This document shows positions 55,201-62,967 of a stretch of 64,000 nucleotides of DNA, in pieces. The DNA is taken from positions 40,433-104,432 of the forward strand of contig NZ_JANFQO010000019.1 in NCBI RefSeq assembly GCF_024437735.1, read 5' to 3'. Source of the DNA: Tahibacter harae (lineage in GTDB: Bacteria; Pseudomonadota; Gammaproteobacteria; Xanthomonadales; Rhodanobacteraceae). Under the pieces are notes generated by a model. The model did no database searches. It saw only the letters and a program-made list of their open reading frames with translations, and was not told the DNA's origin. How positions within the stretch are numbered: the first letter of the stretch is position 1; each line of letters opens with the position of its first letter. The position numbers and the translations under genes were made by a program.

Positions 55201-55471
55201 CGATCCCAATCGCGAACACTGGTTCACGCTGCAGGGCAATCTCGCCACCGCACAGAACGGCCGTGCCGAAGTGCTGATCGCGCAAAGCCTGGGCGGCGCC
55301 TTCGATCGCGTGCCCACCTACAACGGCTTCGCCGTCGGCAAGGCCACGGTGACCATGACTGCCTGCGACAAGTCCCGCGTGGACTATCGCTTCGATGACA
55401 ACGAACTGGCCGGCGCCTACCGCGGCAAGCGCGGGACGCTGGAGCTGACAAAGATCGGCGGCTGCCAGTAA
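52256..55471 (+). CDS. Large secreted propeller-like protein with duplicated C-terminal domain
   Basis: 1071 residues. Signal peptide (about residues 15-33, ending LPAQA). Residues 50-770 carry WD40/PQQ-like repeats with DG and W-rich blades (for example RVARDGSIRWRQS, RYNQRGVAIWSWS). The C-terminus has two copies of one beta domain, beginning GAWYSPYANGEGIALDW and GTWFEEATSGQGLQFTI; each continues with a W-F-T-Y segment, GG-x-F and a T-C motif near its end. Cysteines pair within domains. The final residues are KIGGCQ, without the F-x-x-x-F tail of other exported proteins here. A terminator follows at 55499. Probably an extracellular binding protein; ligand unknown. Confidence 0.75.
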   Translation: MRRFHQTADPCSASRRTSALILLFMATALPAQADWRALAPQPQQKPLSPNNYLVGAGGSLWSFSNDGVRLTQADGSTRVVTRENYVRGQRLADGGALLYSTCHLQRVDAQGRVGWRTPVASPPETSCYGFAALASGAAWLNRGLQLNAFDAHGLQTATVTPRNNTFFASIAMLPGSGDVVAALNPQPMVGTGPAVLTRYNQRGVAIWSWSSAVPARLDHVTLSKDGAILAALHNYTEPGLSRLQRWSGDGTLSWSQLLPAQDADVHAILPAAGGESYVFTGGPRDSPPTATRNLLRVARDGSIRWRQSISCTPFSYDRVQPDADDGLDVLCPGAPLQLSQLLHWTANGSSTPLDLQRDTTPRSLHRLDDGSLLALGSDGYRNRSFVIRNGQISAHAVDSAQVAAPVVLFAQHIAADGSSYIATRPDPTQRNEYALSKFSASGALLWTRSRPNSPRSTAHSVLTAGSGKVCIAEGRKDTWREAQELACFNDADGSPAWTAALTPECDALSLRILADGRVIAVTSNFASYLFGSMLHRYNADGQPLAIISDDAASQASTDSAGRTTIVTKKSIVQYAFDGTINYRIDHPIYYPESFPQMVTAADGSAWLIEDWNRQGPRLRALRPDGSTRWVADTGVAAPSEQHTLVAAGDAVYLMLQARYTPDALNESHLIKFSAADGTEQWRQISRNPRRSNSGDGRFALSPDGNHVLRIHAWWHDRLRLERLRSSDGQLEQERFVACDTRCLDPIELLAVDANGTARAALHLLDANAGATAAVLAVDHAGAPGAPTRLDQPGIAGAWYSPYANGEGIALDWLAAQRTLFGAWFTYTTRGGNDPAQLRWYTIQAGDIPANAASVQLPILETTGGNFDAGPPASPIRVGTAELSFDDCDTATLRYDFDAGHNDGVDGSITLSRLVAATADCIQADGSTRPGTGIRPPQGGFEARMSGTWFEEATSGQGLQFTIQPGGSFFAPWFTYDPQGQGNDPNREHWFTLQGNLATAQNGRAEVLIAQSLGGAFDRVPTYNGFAVGKATVTMTACDKSRVDYRFDDNELAGAYRGKRGTLELTKIGGCQ

Positions 55472-55498
55472 TCGGCGGGCACGCGCGAGGGAGCGGGT

Positions 55499-55533
55499 AA
55501 CGGGCAGATCGACGTTTTGTCGTCTGCCCGTTT
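55499..55533 (+). terminator. Terminator of the large secreted-protein gene
   Basis: CGGGCAGATCGAC (55501-55513) pairs with GTCGTCTGCCCG (55519-55530), with one bulged T and a short T-containing loop, followed by TTTCTCG. It lies 28 bp after the stop. Confidence 0.75.
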
Positions 55534-55552
55534 CTCGACAAACGAGCGGGAC

Positions 55553-55670
55553 AAACGGGGTCAGGTTAACTTACAGCGACGCCAACTTGGCACCGACTGT
55601 GTGCAGATCGGACGTGGCGAAACGGCTTTTGCTCCGGCTGTCGCGGTGCAGGAAGTAACCTGCCCCGTTA
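55553..55670. repeat. Inverted-end repeat (MITE-like), copy 5
   Basis: Left end AACGGGGTCAGGTTAACTT (55554-55572), right end AAGTAACCTGCCCCGTTA (55653-55670). The interior, AACGGCTTTTGCTCCGGCTG, is nearly identical to the right part of the transposase-bearing element. Its final TTA is the stop codon of the LysR gene on the minus strand. Confidence 0.85.
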
Positions 55671-56573
55671 ATCGAACGGTTTTCGATCCAGCAGACAGTC
55701 GATGAACGCACCGAGGAGGGCCGGCCGATGCTGCCTGCTCGGGTAGTAGAGGAACAATCCTGGGCGCGAAATCGACCAATCCGCCAGGACTTGGACCAGC
55801 CGTCCCTGGGCCAGAAGCTCACCCACGCCATCTCGCTCAAAGTGATAGGCAATGCCGAGCCCGTTCAGCGCAGCAGCAATGCCGACGTCCGCGTGATTGG
55901 TGACGACGGGGCCGTCCACTGCCACTTCGAATCGGTGCCCGCGTTTCTTGAACTCCCAGCGATAATGCCTGCCGTCCATCTGGAGCCGCCAGTTGATGCA
56001 TGCATGGCCATGCAACTCGGCAGGCGACCTGGGCGTTCCTCGACGCGCGAGGTAATCCGGGGACGCCACGGCAACCATGTCGAGATCCGGCGTGAGGCGG
56101 ACGGCAATCATGTCTTTCTCCAGCCGTCCTCCCACGCGGATGCCTGCGTCAAAGCGGCCAGCGACAATATCGGCCAGCGCGTCGTCGACCACGATGTCGA
56201 GAATCACGTCCGGGTGCGCCCGATGGAAGCGTGCAAGCCGGGGCGCAATGATGGTTCTCGCTGCAATCCCCAGCGTGTTGATGCGAAGCGTGCCGCGCAT
56301 CTGTCCTGTCGCCTCGCTGGCTTCAGCGACGGCAACAGCCATCTCCCGAAACAACGGCGCTATGCGCCTGTACAGCATCTCGCCACTTGCCGATGGTGCG
56401 ACGCTTCGCGTAGTGCGGTTCAAGAGACGTGCACCGATGCGGCCTTCAAGCTGTCGGATGATCTGGCTGAGTGCCGAAGGCGACAGGCCCAGATGCTCGG
56501 CCGCCCGGGCAAAGCTCTGACGCTCCACGACGGCGATGAAGGCTTTTAGCTCGGCAAAGTCGGATCCACGCAT
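55668..56573 (-). CDS. LysR-family regulator, divergent from the SnoaL-SDR pair
   Basis: 301 residues: HTH with ELKAFIAVVERQSFARAAEHL and SALSQIIRQLEGRIGARLL, followed by an effector-binding domain with DAGIRVGGRLEKDM typical of the subgroup acting on dehydrogenase operons. It is divergent from the SnoaL/SDR gene pair (98 bp between starts), so it probably regulates them. The stop codon (TAA) comes from the end of the repeat at 55553-55670, so the last residues may have been replaced by element insertion. Confidence 0.92.
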   Translation of the reverse strand: MRGSDFAELKAFIAVVERQSFARAAEHLGLSPSALSQIIRQLEGRIGARLLNRTTRSVAPSASGEMLYRRIAPLFREMAVAVAEASEATGQMRGTLRINTLGIAARTIIAPRLARFHRAHPDVILDIVVDDALADIVAGRFDAGIRVGGRLEKDMIAVRLTPDLDMVAVASPDYLARRGTPRSPAELHGHACINWRLQMDGRHYRWEFKKRGHRFEVAVDGPVVTNHADVGIAAALNGLGIAYHFERDGVGELLAQGRLVQVLADWSISRPGLFLYYPSRQHRPALLGAFIDCLLDRKPFD

Positions 56574-56671
56574 TATGCATCCTCCTCTACATACGCCATT
56601 CCGATCCTATGGCATTCACTAAAGAACCGCCAGCGCGCAATCTGTGAGCCATCCCAGCCACGGAGTGCCTC

Positions 56672-57001
56672 ATGTCCGCTCTAACCCTTCCCGATCCCAT
56701 CGCCGCGTACTTCGCGGCTGACACGCAAGGTCCCGACGACGTCGCCCGCTGTTTCACACCGCACGGCGTCGTCAAGGACAAACGCCAGACACATGCCGGC
56801 CGCGACGCGATCAGGGCATGGAAAGCCCATTCCTCGACCCTGTACACCTACACCAACGATCCGTTCTCGCTGGAACGGGTTGACGGTATCCATGTGGTCC
56901 ACAGCCATACGGCCGGCACCTTTCCCGGCAGCCCGATCGACCTGAAGCTGGCTTTCCGCCTTGAGCGCGGCCTGATCGCAAGCCTGGAGATCACGGCATG
57001 A
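56672..57001 (+). CDS. SnoaL/NTF2-like small protein
   Basis: 109 residues with the cone-shaped NTF2-like fold pattern: PIAAYFAADTQGPDDVARCF, then GRDAIRAWKAHS, and a late GSPIDLKLAFRLERGLIASLEI. Such proteins act as small isomerases, hydrolases or ligand binders. Four-nt overlap (ATGA) with the following SDR gene indicates joint function in one pathway, probably modification of a small hydrophobic compound. Confidence 0.85.
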   Translation: MSALTLPDPIAAYFAADTQGPDDVARCFTPHGVVKDKRQTHAGRDAIRAWKAHSSTLYTYTNDPFSLERVDGIHVVHSHTAGTFPGSPIDLKLAFRLERGLIASLEITA

Positions 57002-57780
57002 GCTTCGACCTTCATCTGAATGGCCTGCGGGCAGTGGTAACCGGCGGCACGCTGGGCCTTGGCGCTGCCGTCGTGAAAACCCTGGCGGAGGCCGGCGCTC
57101 GTGTTGCGACATCCGCCCGCAGTGTGCCGGCGCAGCCGGTGACAGGGGTCACCTATATCGCTGCCGACCTGTCGACAGCGGAAGGCGCGAGTCAGCTTGC
57201 CCGGACCGTCCTGCAGGCGTGGGACGGCGTCGACATCCTGATCAACGTGCTCGGCGGCTCAAAAACTCCCGGCGGCGGTTTCGCTGCGATCACTGATGAG
57301 CACTGGTTCGCCGAGTTGAACCTCAACCTGATGCCTGCCGTACGCCTGGATCGCGCGCTGCTGCCGACGATGCTGGCTCAAGGCTCAGGTGTCATCATCC
57401 ACGTCAGCTCCATCCAGCGCGTGCTGCCGCTGCCCGAGTCCACTACCGCCTACGCCGCGGCCAAAGGGGCCCTCACCACCTACAGCAAGTCGCTGGCAAG
57501 AGAGGTGACGCCAAAGGGCGTTCGCGTGCTGAGCGTTGCGCCGGGCTGGATCGAGACCGAGGCTTCCGTAGCGTTTGCGGAACGGATGGCTGCAGATGCC
57601 GGAACGGACTACGAGGGCGGCAAAAAAATCATCATGGATTGGCTGGGAGGAATTCCCGTGGGCCGACCCGCCAAGCCACACGAAGTTGCCGATCTGATCG
57701 CCTTCCTGGCATCCCCACGATCCGCTTCGATCGCTGGGTCCGAGTACCGGATTGATGGCGGCACTGTTCCAACCCTGTAG
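56998..57780 (+). CDS. Short-chain dehydrogenase/reductase
   Basis: 260 residues, SDR fold with TGGTLGLGAA coenzyme motif, catalytic YAAAK (with Ser in HVSSIQRV) and C-terminal YRIDGGTVPTL. The usual NNAG is replaced by NVLGG, a known variant. Coupled by ATGA to the SnoaL-like gene and divergently adjacent to a LysR regulator, it forms a compact regulated catabolic or detoxification unit. Confidence 0.92.
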   Translation: MSFDLHLNGLRAVVTGGTLGLGAAVVKTLAEAGARVATSARSVPAQPVTGVTYIAADLSTAEGASQLARTVLQAWDGVDILINVLGGSKTPGGGFAAITDEHWFAELNLNLMPAVRLDRALLPTMLAQGSGVIIHVSSIQRVLPLPESTTAYAAAKGALTTYSKSLAREVTPKGVRVLSVAPGWIETEASVAFAERMAADAGTDYEGGKKIIMDWLGGIPVGRPAKPHEVADLIAFLASPRSASIAGSEYRIDGGTVPTL

Positions 57781-58228
57781 CAGCCGCAAGCGGCCGAGCG
57801 ACGGCAAGCCCGCTGGGGCTTGCCGCTGTGCAGGCTTACAGAGACCGGTCATTACGACGCCACATCAACGTCCATCAGCACGCTTCAGACATTCCTGACT
57901 GAAAAGCCAGCGCTCGCGGTTCACTGCATAGATCTTCCCAAGGCAAGGCGGGAAGGACCGCGATATCACGCCGGCTCGGACCATCCTGATCCTTACCCCA
58001 ATCCTTCTGTGCAGGGCGCCTGCGACTGCCGCATCCAAGAAAGAAGAAATGCTCCCGCTCTGCCATCCATTGGCGCGACCCATGCTGTACCTACCCGGAT
58101 TGGCCTGCTCCACCTCTTCGGCGTGTTGGCGATCGTCGATCAGCGCCTCAACGAAGCGAATGAAACCGGCCTTGTCATGAACTGCGCCGGGATCGTTGAA
58201 TGGCGGCATTTCAGGCGCCTAACACAGG
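57781..58228. other. Intergenic stretch with a possible decayed reading frame
   Basis: No confident gene. A minus-strand frame (57865-58209, 114 codons) starts MPPFNDPGAVHDKAGFIRFV and ends LGKIYAVNRERWLFSQE, the sort of ends seen in small DUF7660-like proteins, but the middle seems shifted between frames near 58060. It may be a frameshifted remnant. Confidence 0.3.
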
Positions 58229-58344
58229 CGGGTTCCGGTTGATTTGCGGCGAGGCCAAGTCGCTCCGGAAAAAGCGCAGGTCGAACGTCGGCGAAGCCAC
58301 TTTTGCCGGCTGTCGCGGCGCAGGAAGTTAACCTGACCCCGTTA
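58229..58344. repeat. Inverted-end repeat (MITE-like), copy 6, left end decayed
   Basis: The right end GAAGTTAACCTGACCCCGTTA (58324-58344) is perfect, while the left end has drifted (GGGTTCCGGTTGATTTGCGG). The interior TTTGCGGCGAGGCCAAG and GCAGGTCGAACGTCGGCGAAG matches copy 3. Confidence 0.65.
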
Positions 58345-58367
58345 ATCGCGCACCGGCCCGGCTGTCA

Positions 58368-58637
58368 TCATGTTTCGGACACCACCGTGACGACGACGCT
58401 CTCCTCCAGCCGCTCCGTATGCCAATGGCCACTGCCGAACGCGCGCGCCGTGATGCGCACGGTCGTGCGATGGCGGTCGGCCCAGTCCAGCGTCGTCTGG
58501 ATTTCCAATGGCTGGTCCTGTACCAGCAAGGTCCTGGACTGCGCCACACCGACGCGCGCAATCAGCAGGTCCGGCGGAAGTCCGCGCAGCGTATTGAGTT
58601 CGGCGAACAGCAGGATGTAGGCAGTGTGTTTGTCCAT
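58368..58637 (-). CDS. Small hypothetical protein
   Basis: 89 residues, soluble; the sequence shows amphipathic beta-strands (LLVQDQPLEIQTTLDWADRH, VRITARAFGSGHW). A GAGG site lies 5 nt before the ATG. Family not recognised. Squeezed between a mobile repeat and a transposase fragment, it may be accessory cargo. Confidence 0.5.
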   Translation of the reverse strand: MDKHTAYILLFAELNTLRGLPPDLLIARVGVAQSRTLLVQDQPLEIQTTLDWADRHRTTVRITARAFGSGHWHTERLEESVVVTVVSET

Positions 58638-58694
58638 CCGGACCTCGGCTCCCGAGCCGTGGAGGAAGATAGCAGCTCACGGGGGTTTTCCGAA

Positions 58695-58745
58695 GTTGCG
58701 CGGCGTGCCAATCGTGAGGACCACTGCACGGGACGCTACTGGGCA
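58695..58745 (+). pseudogene. 50-bp fragment of a RAYT-type transposase gene
   Basis: Encodes ARRANREDHCTGRYW, nearly identical to ARRANREDHCTGRFW in the transposase at 62968. Only this short block survives, followed by unrelated sequence. Confidence 0.75.
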
Positions 58746-58780
58746 AAGCAGACGTGCGCGGCTCTCTACCTGCCCGATGA

Positions 58781-59632
58781 TCAGTTCGCAAGCCGCGCGA
58801 TCACCAGCTCAAGCAATGCCCGAAGGCGAGGCAGTCGACGCAAATCCCGGTGATAGCCGACCCAAGTATCACGGCCTGGCGGCTCGGTGCCCAAGTCGAT
58901 CTGTTCGATGCCAGCGGTGGCATCAGCCAACGGAATTGGCAGTACCGCAATACCTAAACCGTGAGCGCACATCCTGGCCTGCACGTCGCGGCTATTGCTG
59001 CGGAACACCGTGCGCGCTTTCGGCAACATCGTTTGCAGCCAGCTGTCGTCCGGTACCCCTGCGAACGCGGAGTCCAGCGCCAGCAACGCACTGCCGGTGC
59101 CGTCGCCTGCCATTGGGTGGGCGATTCCCCGGCGCAGGTAGGCGCCATAGCGCATGTGCAACAACTTTCGTGAGACGACGTCGGGCTCATCGAACGGCCT
59201 GATGCGGAACGCCACATCGGCCTCGCGACGGGAAAGGCTCAGGAAGCGCGCATCCGTCAGCAACTCGATCGCGACCTGAGGGTGCAGGATAGAAAACTCC
59301 GCAAGCACCGGCGTGAGGATATGTGCGCCGAACCAATCCGACGAGGTGATTCGCAGCAGGCCTTCGAGTTGCTGCGTTTGCCCCGCAAGCCGACGCTCAA
59401 TTGCAAGCGCCTCCCCTTCCATGCGTTCGGCATGCCCCAGCAGGGTAGTGCCTTCGTCGGTCAGGACGAAACCGTCCTTGGTCCGCTGGAAAAGCTTGTG
59501 TCCGAGCGCGTCTTCCAAGACGCGCAGCCGTCGCCCCATGGTTGGCTGCGTCTGCGCCAGCTTCCGGGCGGCAGCACCCAGCGTTCCTTCCCGGGCAATG
59601 GCCAGAAAGATGCGCAAATCGTTCCATTCCAT
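58781..59632 (-). CDS. LysR-family regulator
   Basis: 283 residues, with the HTH WNDLRIFLAIAREGTLGAAARKLAQTQPTMGRRLRVLEDALG and an effector domain starting LLRITSSDWFGAHILTPVL. This subgroup lacks most conserved residues of the CbbR type and usually acts as a local regulator. The divergent plus-strand CPBP protease gene starts about 180 bp away. The start is unambiguous: M-E-W-N-D-L is the usual beginning. Confidence 0.9.
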   Translation of the reverse strand: MEWNDLRIFLAIAREGTLGAAARKLAQTQPTMGRRLRVLEDALGHKLFQRTKDGFVLTDEGTTLLGHAERMEGEALAIERRLAGQTQQLEGLLRITSSDWFGAHILTPVLAEFSILHPQVAIELLTDARFLSLSRREADVAFRIRPFDEPDVVSRKLLHMRYGAYLRRGIAHPMAGDGTGSALLALDSAFAGVPDDSWLQTMLPKARTVFRSNSRDVQARMCAHGLGIAVLPIPLADATAGIEQIDLGTEPPGRDTWVGYHRDLRRLPRLRALLELVIARLAN

Positions 59633-59808
59633 GCGAAATCGGCTGCCGACGCGGTGTGATTGTTCGCATGCAATTATGCATGACCGTCATGCCGACATGT
59701 CCATGTGCGTGCATCATTGACTGACCTAGAATGCGGCACACGGGTTGCGACTCGGGCTATCTCGCTTCGCGATACCCCGTCATTTATGGACAGACGCAGG
59801 AGCTCACC

Positions 59809-60720
59809 GTGCACCATTTCCGGCGCGTGATAGCCGTTACCAAGAAACTGCTCTTGGCGTTCGCCGCGCTGTTCGGTGCCGTGCTGTTTTTCCGCATGCT
59901 GTTGCTGCCGGGGCTACAGGCCATATTCCATCCCGACGACTCCGTCACGAGCCTGCTGCGGCGGACCGGCATTATTGTCTCCGCCGTGCTGGCTTACTGG
60001 GCCTACGTCCGTATTGTCGAAGACCGCAATGCCAGTGAACTGCGCCCCGCGACGCTCGCGATCATACTCGGTGGCGCATCCGGCAGCCTGCTGATGGCGA
60101 TTTCTATGCTGTTGGTGCTTGCGCTCGGGGCGTATGAGATCACCGCCTACCATGGACTGCAGCACGGCCTGCTCGGCGTCGCCGGCCTGATCGTGATTGC
60201 CGCGGCCCTGGAAGAAATCGCCTACCGTTGCATCCTTTTCCGCATCCTGGAAACCGCCTGGGGCACCGTCCCGGCGTTGTGTCTGCAGTCAGTGATTTTC
60301 GCGCTCGGTCATCTCGAAAATATCGAGGGCCGCGCCAGCATGCAGGAACTGGTCACGATGATCGTGTCGGTAACCTTGACCGGCGCACTCTGGACCCTCG
60401 TGTTCGTGCTTTCGCGTAACCTCTGGGTCGCAACAGCGAATCACGCTGCGTGGAACTTCACGATCATCCTCTCCGGATTGCCGCTGTCAGGCATTGAAGA
60501 CTGGCGTCGCATGGCACCCATGGTTGGCGAGTATCGCGGCCCGGCCTGGCTGACGGGAGGTTTGTTCGGTCCAGAAAGCTCCATCGTCACGATCGTCATG
60601 CTCGCGGTCACCGTCGCTGCCATGCTGTACTGGGCCAAGCGAAAGAATCGTCTCATCGGCGGCGCGACACGGCGTGTCGATGCGCTGAAGCCACTGCAAC
60701 CGGAAGCCCGTCATGCCTGA
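59809..60720 (+). CDS. CPBP-family intramembrane metalloprotease
   Basis: 303 residues, about seven membrane helices, with the three CPBP (Abi) motifs: EEIAYR, FALGHLE (F-x3-H) and NHAAWN (H-x3-N). These residues bind the catalytic zinc. Relatives include Rce1-like CAAX proteases and bacteriocin self-immunity proteins. The GTG at 59809 is chosen because AGGAG lies 6 nt upstream; the longer frame from 59731 would begin with a charged stretch and lacks a ribosome-binding site. Confidence 0.88.
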   Translation: MHHFRRVIAVTKKLLLAFAALFGAVLFFRMLLLPGLQAIFHPDDSVTSLLRRTGIIVSAVLAYWAYVRIVEDRNASELRPATLAIILGGASGSLLMAISMLLVLALGAYEITAYHGLQHGLLGVAGLIVIAAALEEIAYRCILFRILETAWGTVPALCLQSVIFALGHLENIEGRASMQELVTMIVSVTLTGALWTLVFVLSRNLWVATANHAAWNFTIILSGLPLSGIEDWRRMAPMVGEYRGPAWLTGGLFGPESSIVTIVMLAVTVAAMLYWAKRKNRLIGGATRRVDALKPLQPEARHA

Positions 60721-60792
60721 AGCCTTATTGCCACACGGCATCGCCACATCACTGACCGAACATTGATCGCCGCACGTCATTTCCGAACTCGT

Positions 60793-61153
60793 ACATACCA
60801 GTGCCAGCGAGCGGATTGAACACGTGCGTCATGGATTGTCGCCAGCCGAGCTCCTGTGTCCCGTTGCCGGAACATTGCCGGCCTCTTTGTCCATCGATAC
60901 AGCCGACTATCTGCAGATCCTTGACTCGGCTGGCAGAGCGCTGGCGCCCGGCAGGCGTGGCAGGATCGCTGAAGGCGCTCCTGCAGTCCTCGCTGTCATC
61001 GACAGGGATGCCCCGCGGTGGGCGATGCGAGTAAGCGGCTACGGCGGCGGCTGGGCACGCGCCGCAGGCCGTGCCCAGGACTCGATTGACCTCGCCGCGC
61101 GAATCGGCCAGCGCTGGTTGCAGGGCGTCCGGCTGGCTTGGTGGCTGAGTTAG
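60793..61153 (+). pseudogene. C-terminal half of a RAYT-type transposase gene, truncated copy
   Basis: About 360 bp aligning with the 3' part of the transposase at 62968 (for example RHGL(S/P)PAELL, PVAGTLP, TADYLQILD, GRALAPG, RVSGY and WARAAG occur in both). Protein identity appears near 85-90 percent by eye. The 5' half with the HUH and Tyr sites is missing. It ends with ...RLAWWLS, giving the natural C-terminus that the copy at 62968 lost. A 230-bp gap without genes follows. Confidence 0.85.
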
Positions 61154-61386
61154 GCGGGTGAGACGCTTTGGCCATGCAATCCGGCGTTCCGCCGGAGTAG
61201 AAGCCGTAGGCAGGTTGTCTTCGGTGCTTGTCGGACACGAGAGTTTGATGCCACATTTTGTGGCGCCCTGATTTTGTTTCCGGCTCGTTCTGTTTTCGCG
61301 CTGAATTTCAGGTCTACCGCGACAGAAAATCAGCGGAAAGCAGTCGGATGATTCAGGACTGTGGGTGTCCCAGATGTTACAGCCTG

Positions 61387-62847
61387 CTAAGGCTCAAAGT
61401 CTGCGCGGAACAGATACTCCGGTGACTCAGCATCAGCAACACTGGACGAGCCATTTCCTGAGCTCGACGCAACCCTCGCAGCGACCATATAGCGATAGGC
61501 ACCCTGGGCCCGGGGAATATTTCGAATTGTCCACGCTCCATTGTCCCAGGTGAAGCGTCCGATACGCGTTGGCGGCCCACCGCTTACCGACACACTTAAG
61601 ACCGGCGGCGCTGCTAGAGCAGCCGCATTGGCTCCTCTTCGCCAAGTGATCGTAGACCCACGAAGCAGCAAAGAGTCGGCTGTGGCAATCGTTTCGTATA
61701 ACCGAACGAGTTTAGATCTGGATTGCCCCCCATAGGAATCAAAACTTCCACCAATAAGCAACCGGCTTGGGTCTTGGTAGGACATTGCAAATGGCGCCTC
61801 CTCGCTACCAAGGTTGAACGTGTCATCCAACGATCCGTTCGCCAAGTATCGCGCTGTACGCCGTCGCCCAATCAATCCAGATGGGGTATCAGCGGCAACG
61901 AAAGTAAACATCCCGATTATCCACACCGATCCGTCCGGAGCTATCGTGGCCCCAACAACACTACCATTCGGGTTCGGATTAAACGTCAAATCAAGACTGC
62001 CATCCGCGTTAAGTCGAGCTACGCCGTCACGGAATACTCCGTTCACTGACAAGAAGCTGCCGTACAAGATTAGGCGACCGTCTTCGTACATAGCAGCTCC
62101 GTAGACCTCGCCATTGACTCTTGGATTGAAAGCCGTGTTGAGGATTCCATTGGGTTCGAGAAGCGCAACCCCGTCACGGACCACCCCCGCCACCCGTTGA
62201 AAGTAGCCAGCGATAAGAATGCGTCCATCGGTCCGTATGTTGATCGACGACACATAGGCAGCGGGCGCAGCGCCTTGAACTCCTTGAAAACTCGAATCTA
62301 GGGTTCCGTCAGAGTTCAACCTGGCTAGTGTTCCAGTGTAAGAACCATTCACCGAACTGAAGTACCCGCCAATCAGTATGCGGTCCTGGGAATCGACAGC
62401 AATCGTATTGACTGTACCGTTCAAATTCGTCGTGAAACTTTCATCCACAGAGCCATCAACGTTGAGCCGCGCGATGCGCCGGTGCGTTACCCCATTAAGC
62501 GCCTGAAACGCCCCACCGAGCAGCACCTTTCCATCGGATTGAATAGCAAAGCAGTTAAGATCGGCGTTGAGGTAGTAGTAGATGCTGTCTAGAGCACCAC
62601 TGGGCAACAATCGAGCTAGACGCCCGCGCCCCTCGCCGTTGATTGCCAAAAAATCTCCACCGAGGAATATTCGACCACTACTATCTGGTGCAATCGCATG
62701 GACACGTGCGCTGATGTATCCGTTTGCGGCGAAGTCATCAACAACTGGACCTCCAAATGTCACTGGCCCCATGAAAATATGTAACAGGAGAAGGACGAGA
62801 GCCCACCTATGCGTCCTTCTGCTCTTGCATTGGAAACGTGCGTGCAT
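61387..62847 (-). CDS. Secreted delta-60-repeat protein with F-R-A-D-F-E-P tail, low GC
   Basis: 486 residues. Signal peptide about residues 12-33 (WALVLLLLHIFMG). Repeated units such as DGSVDESF, DGTLDSSFQ, DGRILIAGYF, DGRLILYGSF and DGSLDLTFNP are the delta-60 repeat signature, a beta-propeller-like array. The C-terminus LFRADFEP belongs to the tail motif family. GC content is distinctly lower (about half) than the flanking genes, so the gene was probably acquired recently. It is divergent from the transposase at 62968 with 120 bp between. The start at 62847 follows AAGGA. Confidence 0.8.
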   Translation of the reverse strand: MHARFQCKSRRTHRWALVLLLLHIFMGPVTFGGPVVDDFAANGYISARVHAIAPDSSGRIFLGGDFLAINGEGRGRLARLLPSGALDSIYYYLNADLNCFAIQSDGKVLLGGAFQALNGVTHRRIARLNVDGSVDESFTTNLNGTVNTIAVDSQDRILIGGYFSSVNGSYTGTLARLNSDGTLDSSFQGVQGAAPAAYVSSINIRTDGRILIAGYFQRVAGVVRDGVALLEPNGILNTAFNPRVNGEVYGAAMYEDGRLILYGSFLSVNGVFRDGVARLNADGSLDLTFNPNPNGSVVGATIAPDGSVWIIGMFTFVAADTPSGLIGRRRTARYLANGSLDDTFNLGSEEAPFAMSYQDPSRLLIGGSFDSYGGQSRSKLVRLYETIATADSLLLRGSTITWRRGANAAALAAPPVLSVSVSGGPPTRIGRFTWDNGAWTIRNIPRAQGAYRYMVAARVASSSGNGSSSVADAESPEYLFRADFEP

Positions 62848-62967
62848 GGATAAGTCCTTGAGCAACAAACGGAAAAGCATCTGGGACACCCACACTCCAG
62901 AATTTTCCGCTGGCTTTCCCGCGGAGTTTCTGTCGCTGCCGGCCTGCAAGTCGGCCATGCTGGTCCC

